From positions 1 to 18,007 of the forward strand of contig DIUI01000099.1 of assembly GCA_002428215.1 (NCBI GenBank): 18,007 nt of DNA, given 5' to 3'. A program made the position numbers and the translations under genes. Below, piece by piece: positions 13,487 through 18,007 of the stretch (the stretch's first letter is position 1; every line of letters begins with the position of its first letter). Under the pieces are notes generated by a model that worked only from the letters and a program-made list of their open reading frames with translations, had not been told where the DNA came from and made no database searches. Source of the stretch: Prolixibacteraceae bacterium UBA6162. GTDB lineage: Bacteria > Bacteroidota > Bacteroidia > Bacteroidales > Prolixibacteraceae.

Positions 13487-16400
13487 ATGAAACAAACATC
13501 CAACCCTAATATCCGGAAGCGAGACGATTCATCGGAAGAGATCAAACGACTAGAGGCGATTATCGCTGATAAAGACCGACAGATTGCAGCATTAAAGTCT
13601 GAAATCAATGTTCCGTTAAATCAAAATGCTGAAACCTCAGACCAGAGCATTACACTGGATACATTCATTTCGTCACCCCTGATCGATATCCTGCCCGACG
13701 GGTTGGTTGTTACCAATATCGAGGGAAAAATATTGGCGGTTTCGCCTCAGGTAGTTGAATTATTCGGATCCGAAGGGGTTGAATTCTTTGTTGGGCAATC
13801 TATTTTCGAGTTTCTCATAGCCGACGATTACCAAAGGGCCCAGCTCAATTCCCGGGCGTTTTTGGAGGGCAAAAAATTTGGGGCTACCCCGTATACCAGC
13901 CTAAACCTTAAAGGAGAAAAAATCAGTTTTGAGGTGAATGGGGCTATCGTTGGCGGCGATTCTGAAAACGGAAGCTTAATTATCTTTCTGGTTCGTGACC
14001 AGACTTTGCAAAGGCAGATGGAGTCTTCCCTATTAGAGAATCAGAAACTCCTGTCTGCCATAATTGATAATAGTAACACCGTTATTTATCTGCGAGATCC
14101 TGAAGGCCGCATGGTCAATGCAAATTCAGCCTGGAGCAAACTCACCGGCATTGAACTTAAAGAGGCCATTGGGAAAACCGACGCTGAGTTATACGGGCAA
14201 GAGCTCGCAGAACTTTATAGTGATCTTGATTACAAGGTGCGGGAAATGGAGCAGCCCTTCACGATAGAGGATTGGTTTGAAAGAGATGGGAAACGAGCCT
14301 ATTTTTCTACCACCAAATTTCCGGTATATGGATCAGATGGCAATTTAAGGGGAATTTGCGGTATGAGTACCGACATTACCGAACTTAAACTGGCTCAACA
14401 AAATAGCGATAAGCAGCTTGCATTGCAACAGCTATTAATTGAAACATCCAATGCATATATTGACTTACCGGAGGAATTACTTGACCAAACCATCAATAAT
14501 TCATTAAAAAAACTGGGAGAGTTTATTGGTGCCGATCGTTTTTATCTTTTCTCGTACGATTTTGTCAACATGACGGCGAGCAACACCCATGAGTGGTGCG
14601 CCGAGGGGATTGAGCCACAAATCGAATATCTGCAAAAAACCCCCGTTGATGACCTTCACGACTGGCTGGCAGCGCACCGGCAGGGGAAGCCTTTTACGAT
14701 TTACGATGTGCTTTCGCTCGACAAAAACAACTCCGCCAGGTTGATTCTAGAGCCGCAAGGGATTTTGAGTATCATTACTGTGCCGATAATGGATGGTGGC
14801 GAATGCATCGGGTTTGCCGGTTTTGATTCGGTTCAAAAGCACCATCTTTTTAACGAATCAGACGGGGTGCTGCTCGAGCTTTTCACCCGTGCGGTGGTGA
14901 ATGTTCTGAACCGCTACAGGCAGGAGCGCCAGCTGCATGAAACTACGCGAAAACTTTCCACACTTATCAACAACCTTAAGGGGTTCGCATTCAGGTGTAG
15001 GTTTGATGCCGAAAATGCCATGGAGTTTGTTAGTGATGGAATTCTTGAAGTTTCAGGATATACTTCCAGTGAACTCATTGAAAAAATGAGAACCTTTTAC
15101 GCGCTTGTATTGCCAGCCGATCAGGATATGTTGCAAACAACCATCTCAGAAGCTGTCGCGAAGCGCGAGCCCTATATTATTGAATATCGGATTTTGCATT
15201 CCACCGGTTCTGTCCGATGGTTGTGGGAGAAAGGCCAGCCCATTTTCGATGCCGGAGGTGTTCCGTATCTCGAAGGTTTTGTTACAGACATTTCCGACCG
15301 AAAAGCGGCAGAAAAAGCATTGCAGGTGAGTGAGTTGAAATATAAGTTTATTGCCGAGAATACTAGCGATGGACTTCTGGTGCTCGATGACTTAGATCAA
15401 TTGGTATATGCCTCCCCAGCTTATCTCAAACAGCTTGGTTACAACGCAGACGATCACTTCCTTTTTGAGGGCAACTATCTGAAGAATCTGGTTCATCCAG
15501 AAGACTATGACTCAGTAGTGCGAAGTATTCATAAAGCAGTGGGTAGCAATCAAACCGGATCAACTTATACCTACAGAGCTCTTCATCACGAGGGACAATT
15601 TATTTGGCTCGAAGATAACGCAGCTTATCTGTACGATGAATCCGGCAACTTGCAATCCAGCAGCATTATCAGCCGCGACATCACTGCCCGCAGAAAGGCA
15701 GAGGAGGAGATTAGAAAACTATCCACTGCCGTGGAGCAAAGCCCTGTGAGCATCGTTATCACCAACCGCAATGGGGAGATTGAATATGTAAACCCCAGGA
15801 CTGAGCAGACTACCGGCTACAGCAGTGTCGAATTAATTGGAAAGAACCTCCGTATTTTAAAATCAGGAGCAACTCAATCGAAGGTATATAATCATCTTTG
15901 GAAAACCATTACCCATGGTAAGGAGTGGAAGGGGATCATCCAAAACCGAAAGAAAAATGGTGAGCTCTACTGGGAGTCCTCCACCATTGCGCCCATCACC
16001 AGTAGCTTAGGCGAGATAACCCATTTTATTGCCGTTAAGGAAGATATTACCGACAAAATCAATCGGGAGCTTGAAATCAAAAAGCTCTCGATGGCTGTTG
16101 AACAGAGTCCGGTCGCTATCGAAATTACCGATACCGAGGGAACAATAATCTATGTCAACCAGGCGGTGCTCGATGCATCGGGATACACCGCAGAAGAGCT
16201 TCTTGGTGAAAATCCAAGAATATTCAAATCGGGTTTAACCAACCCAAAGCTTTATGAAGAGCTTTGGAGAACCATTAAGGCTGGAAAGAAGTGGCAGGGC
16301 GAATGGCAGAATAAAAGGAAGAGTGGTGATCTTTTTTGGGAAAAGGTTTCTATCTCGCCCATCTTCAGTGAGGATGAACAAATCATCTATTTTCTAGCCA

Positions 16401-17641
16401 TAAAACAGGATATTACCGACAACAAAAAAATCGAAAATGAAATCAGGGATATGAACCTGAATCTAGAAGAAAGGATCTCAATCCGCACCCACGAGCTTGA
16501 GATCAGTAATCTATCGCTCCTTAATGAGATCGAAGAACGCAGAAGGATTGAAACCGCCCTACAGATAAAAACTGATCAGCTGGAGAAGTTCTTTACCGTA
16601 TCGCTCGACTTGCTTTGTATTACCACACTCGACGGACAGTTTATAGAACTTAACAAGGCATGGGAAGATGTTCTGGGGTTTTCGTTGAAAGAGATTAGGA
16701 AGAAACGATTTTTTGATTTGCTTCATTCCGACGATATTGCTCTTACCTATGAGGCTGTTGAAATCTTAAGAGAACAGGGCAGTGTGTTTGGTTTTACCAA
16801 CCGGTATCTTACCTCTCAGGGCGAATACCGGAATATTGAGTGGCACAGTGTAATGGTTGGAAACCTGATTTATGGCGCTGCACGAGATGTAACCGAGCGG
16901 ATTTTGCTCGAAAAATCGCTGCGCGAAAGTATTGAGCGCGAAAAAGAGCTGAATGAATTAAAATCGAGGTTTGTTTCAACAGCCTCACATGAGTTTCAAA
17001 CCCCATTAAGTTCGATTTTGATGTCGGGAGCGGCACTGCTCAATTATTGGGATAAATACAGTCGCGAGCAGATTGCATCCAAGCTTGAAAATATTACAAC
17101 CAAGGCGCAACATCTGGGCGAAATTGTTACCAACGTAATGCAAATTTCACGCATTCAGGCAGGGCAGACGAATTTTAATCCTTCTACTTTTGATCTTGCG
17201 ATGCTTTGCCGGCAGGCGATTAAGGATGTAGAATCCGATTATTGGATAAAGGGAGTGATTGAGCTACGGACACCCCATACTTATTTGCCGGTTTGGGGCG
17301 ACAGGCTATTAATACTACAGGTGTTAATCAATCTGTTGTCTAATGCGGTTAAATATTCGCAACCCACGCCGGAGGTAGTTGTTAACCTGAATATCGAGAA
17401 CGGATCGATTGTAATTTGTGTTTGCGACAATGGTATTGGAATACCAAATCATGATTTGGAAAACCTCTTTACTCCATTCTTTAGGTCAGTCAATGTTCGG
17501 AATATTGAAGGTAACGGACTGGGGCTGGCTATCGTAAAGGATAATATCGATTTGCACAAGGGCAGTGTCTGGGTTGATAATCAACATAAAATTGGAACAA
17601 AGTTTTATGTTTCGTTGCCGATTATTGAAAAAGAAGCTTAA
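13487..17641 (+). CDS. Soluble hybrid-free sensor histidine kinase with seven PAS domains and one GAF domain
   Basis: 1384 residues, with no signal peptide or transmembrane helix, so cytoplasmic. The order is as follows. A short coiled coil (15-42). PAS1 (about 60-176). PAS2 (about 183-303). GAF (about 312-480). PAS3 (about 488-608). PAS4 (about 614-738). PAS5 (about 743-858). PAS6 (about 865-980). A coiled coil (about 982-1035). PAS7 (about 1026-1140). HisKA (about 1155-1225), with phosphoacceptor His1168 in STASHEFQTPLSS. HATPase_c (about 1268-1380), with N-box NLLSNAVKY (1282-1290), G1 CDNGIGIP (1313-1320) and G2 GNGLGLAIV (1342-1350). All catalytic boxes are intact. There is no receiver domain; the response regulator beginning 145 bp downstream is the probable partner. 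PAS5 and PAS6 are clearly similar (KLS.AVEQSPV, ITDTEG/ITNRNG, IxxxKSG, W.G..QN, ISPI/IAPI), a tandem duplication. Ligands are unknown; several PAS units may only pass signal on. Confidence 0.93.
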   Translation: MKQTSNPNIRKRDDSSEEIKRLEAIIADKDRQIAALKSEINVPLNQNAETSDQSITLDTFISSPLIDILPDGLVVTNIEGKILAVSPQVVELFGSEGVEFFVGQSIFEFLIADDYQRAQLNSRAFLEGKKFGATPYTSLNLKGEKISFEVNGAIVGGDSENGSLIIFLVRDQTLQRQMESSLLENQKLLSAIIDNSNTVIYLRDPEGRMVNANSAWSKLTGIELKEAIGKTDAELYGQELAELYSDLDYKVREMEQPFTIEDWFERDGKRAYFSTTKFPVYGSDGNLRGICGMSTDITELKLAQQNSDKQLALQQLLIETSNAYIDLPEELLDQTINNSLKKLGEFIGADRFYLFSYDFVNMTASNTHEWCAEGIEPQIEYLQKTPVDDLHDWLAAHRQGKPFTIYDVLSLDKNNSARLILEPQGILSIITVPIMDGGECIGFAGFDSVQKHHLFNESDGVLLELFTRAVVNVLNRYRQERQLHETTRKLSTLINNLKGFAFRCRFDAENAMEFVSDGILEVSGYTSSELIEKMRTFYALVLPADQDMLQTTISEAVAKREPYIIEYRILHSTGSVRWLWEKGQPIFDAGGVPYLEGFVTDISDRKAAEKALQVSELKYKFIAENTSDGLLVLDDLDQLVYASPAYLKQLGYNADDHFLFEGNYLKNLVHPEDYDSVVRSIHKAVGSNQTGSTYTYRALHHEGQFIWLEDNAAYLYDESGNLQSSSIISRDITARRKAEEEIRKLSTAVEQSPVSIVITNRNGEIEYVNPRTEQTTGYSSVELIGKNLRILKSGATQSKVYNHLWKTITHGKEWKGIIQNRKKNGELYWESSTIAPITSSLGEITHFIAVKEDITDKINRELEIKKLSMAVEQSPVAIEITDTEGTIIYVNQAVLDASGYTAEELLGENPRIFKSGLTNPKLYEELWRTIKAGKKWQGEWQNKRKSGDLFWEKVSISPIFSEDEQIIYFLAIKQDITDNKKIENEIRDMNLNLEERISIRTHELEISNLSLLNEIEERRRIETALQIKTDQLEKFFTVSLDLLCITTLDGQFIELNKAWEDVLGFSLKEIRKKRFFDLLHSDDIALTYEAVEILREQGSVFGFTNRYLTSQGEYRNIEWHSVMVGNLIYGAARDVTERILLEKSLRESIEREKELNELKSRFVSTASHEFQTPLSSILMSGAALLNYWDKYSREQIASKLENITTKAQHLGEIVTNVMQISRIQAGQTNFNPSTFDLAMLCRQAIKDVESDYWIKGVIELRTPHTYLPVWGDRLLILQVLINLLSNAVKYSQPTPEVVVNLNIENGSIVICVCDNGIGIPNHDLENLFTPFFRSVNVRNIEGNGLGLAIVKDNIDLHKGSVWVDNQHKIGTKFYVSLPIIEKEA

Positions 17642-17786
17642 TTTTGAGGGATTAGTCCGTTTGATTAGTAATTCCTAAAGCGAAATATGTGGTTTTACCC
17701 ATAATGGCTTCCGTAAGGTAAAAACACTGTTCCCTTTATGGATGTAGTGTAAAACATTCAGGACGTGAAACATAGGGGTCGTAAAT

Positions 17787-18007
17787 ATGAATAAGAGAAT
17801 TCTCCTCATTGAAGATGAAAATGCGTTAAGGCAGGATATTGCCGAGATTCTGACCTTCGAGGGGTATAATGTTTCCCAGGCCGAAAACGGAAAAGTTGGT
17901 TTTCGGCTGGCACTTGAAACTTCTCCTGATCTGATACTTTGCGATATTATGATGCCCGAGATGGATGGCTTTGAGGTGTTGGCTGCAGTGCGCGAAAATT
18001 TAAGTAC
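17787..18007 (+). CDS. Response regulator, N-terminal receiver domain (cut by the window edge)
   Basis: 73 codons are visible from the ATG at 17787 and the frame is still open at the window end. The start is MNKRILLIEDENALRQDIAE, with the acidic pair Glu9-Asp10. The phosphoacceptor is Asp53 in LILCDIMMPEMDG. These are standard receiver-domain features. The output domain is not in the window, so it may be an OmpR-, LuxR- or NtrC-type regulator or a stand-alone receiver. An AGGGG sequence about 10 nt before the start is one of the few Shine-Dalgarno-like signals here. It follows the kinase stop by 145 bp on the same strand with no strong terminator between, so both are probably expressed together and form a two-component pair. 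Confidence 0.93.
   Translation, partial: MNKRILLIEDENALRQDIAEILTFEGYNVSQAENGKVGFRLALETSPDLILCDIMMPEMDGFEVLAAVRENLS

Noticed and set aside
17693..17723. TTTTACC/GGTAAAA inverted repeat between kinase and response regulator
   Set aside because: It is a 7-bp AT-rich stem with a 17-nt loop and no T-run. It is too weak to call a terminator or operator.
1..18007. Search by eye for CRISPR repeats, transposase genes, phage genes, toxin-antitoxin pairs or a defence island
   Set aside because: No regularly spaced repeats, mobile-element enzymes or defence domains were seen. Gene content is metabolism, RNA modification, export and signalling.

Overview
The window reads as chromosomal DNA of a member of the Bacteroidota, probably a Bacteroidales/Marinilabiliales-type anaerobe or facultative anaerobe. 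This is inferred from gene content and signals, not from a marker gene. Start codons mostly lack Shine-Dalgarno sequences, several genes have TAnnTTTG-type -7 boxes, and there are three typical family-level markers: an E1 alpha/beta fusion of a 2-oxoacid dehydrogenase, a membrane-tethered TPR/LuxR regulator, and a lipoprotein Asp-box (sialidase-fold) protein. I see no tRNA, rRNA, CRISPR array, insertion sequence, phage gene or attachment site.

Layout, left to right. The 3' end of an unrecognised beta-rich protein (1-354) is followed by a structured gap and a 57-residue winged-helix-like protein (514-687). A leftward operon runs Crp/Fnr regulator (3131-2427), class I methyltransferase (2401-1610), RluA-family pseudouridine synthase (1606-716). 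Divergent from it is a large rightward gene for a fused E1 of a branched-chain/pyruvate-type 2-oxoacid dehydrogenase (3414-5828), closed by a hairpin terminator. A 637-bp gap holds that terminator and a second one facing left. The second probably ends the transcript of the TPR-membrane-LuxR regulator (8151-6466). A rightward Tat-exported TIM-barrel sugar isomerase/epimerase-like protein (8513-9430) is followed by a leftward pair: a ferredoxin/flavodoxin reductase-like flavoprotein (11581-10937) and the tRNA methylthiotransferase MiaB (10880-9534). Then come a rightward lipoprotein of the sialidase fold (11966-13330), a 1384-residue soluble histidine kinase with seven PAS domains and one GAF domain (13487-17641), and the start of a response regulator (17787 to the window edge).

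The genes look like ordinary core and accessory metabolism plus signalling, not one coordinated novel system. Functional links the sequence supports are the Crp/methyltransferase/RluA operon, the flavin reductase/MiaB pair (the reductase could feed electrons to the Fe-S enzyme), and the histidine kinase/response regulator pair. The points most worth a second look are the reductase-miaB pairing with a perfect 11-bp stem between the two genes, the Asp-Asp variant of the thiamine-diphosphate/Mg motif in the fused E1, the internal PAS duplication in the kinase, a 16-bp two-part inverted repeat at 370-476, and paired direct repeats at 8272-8314.
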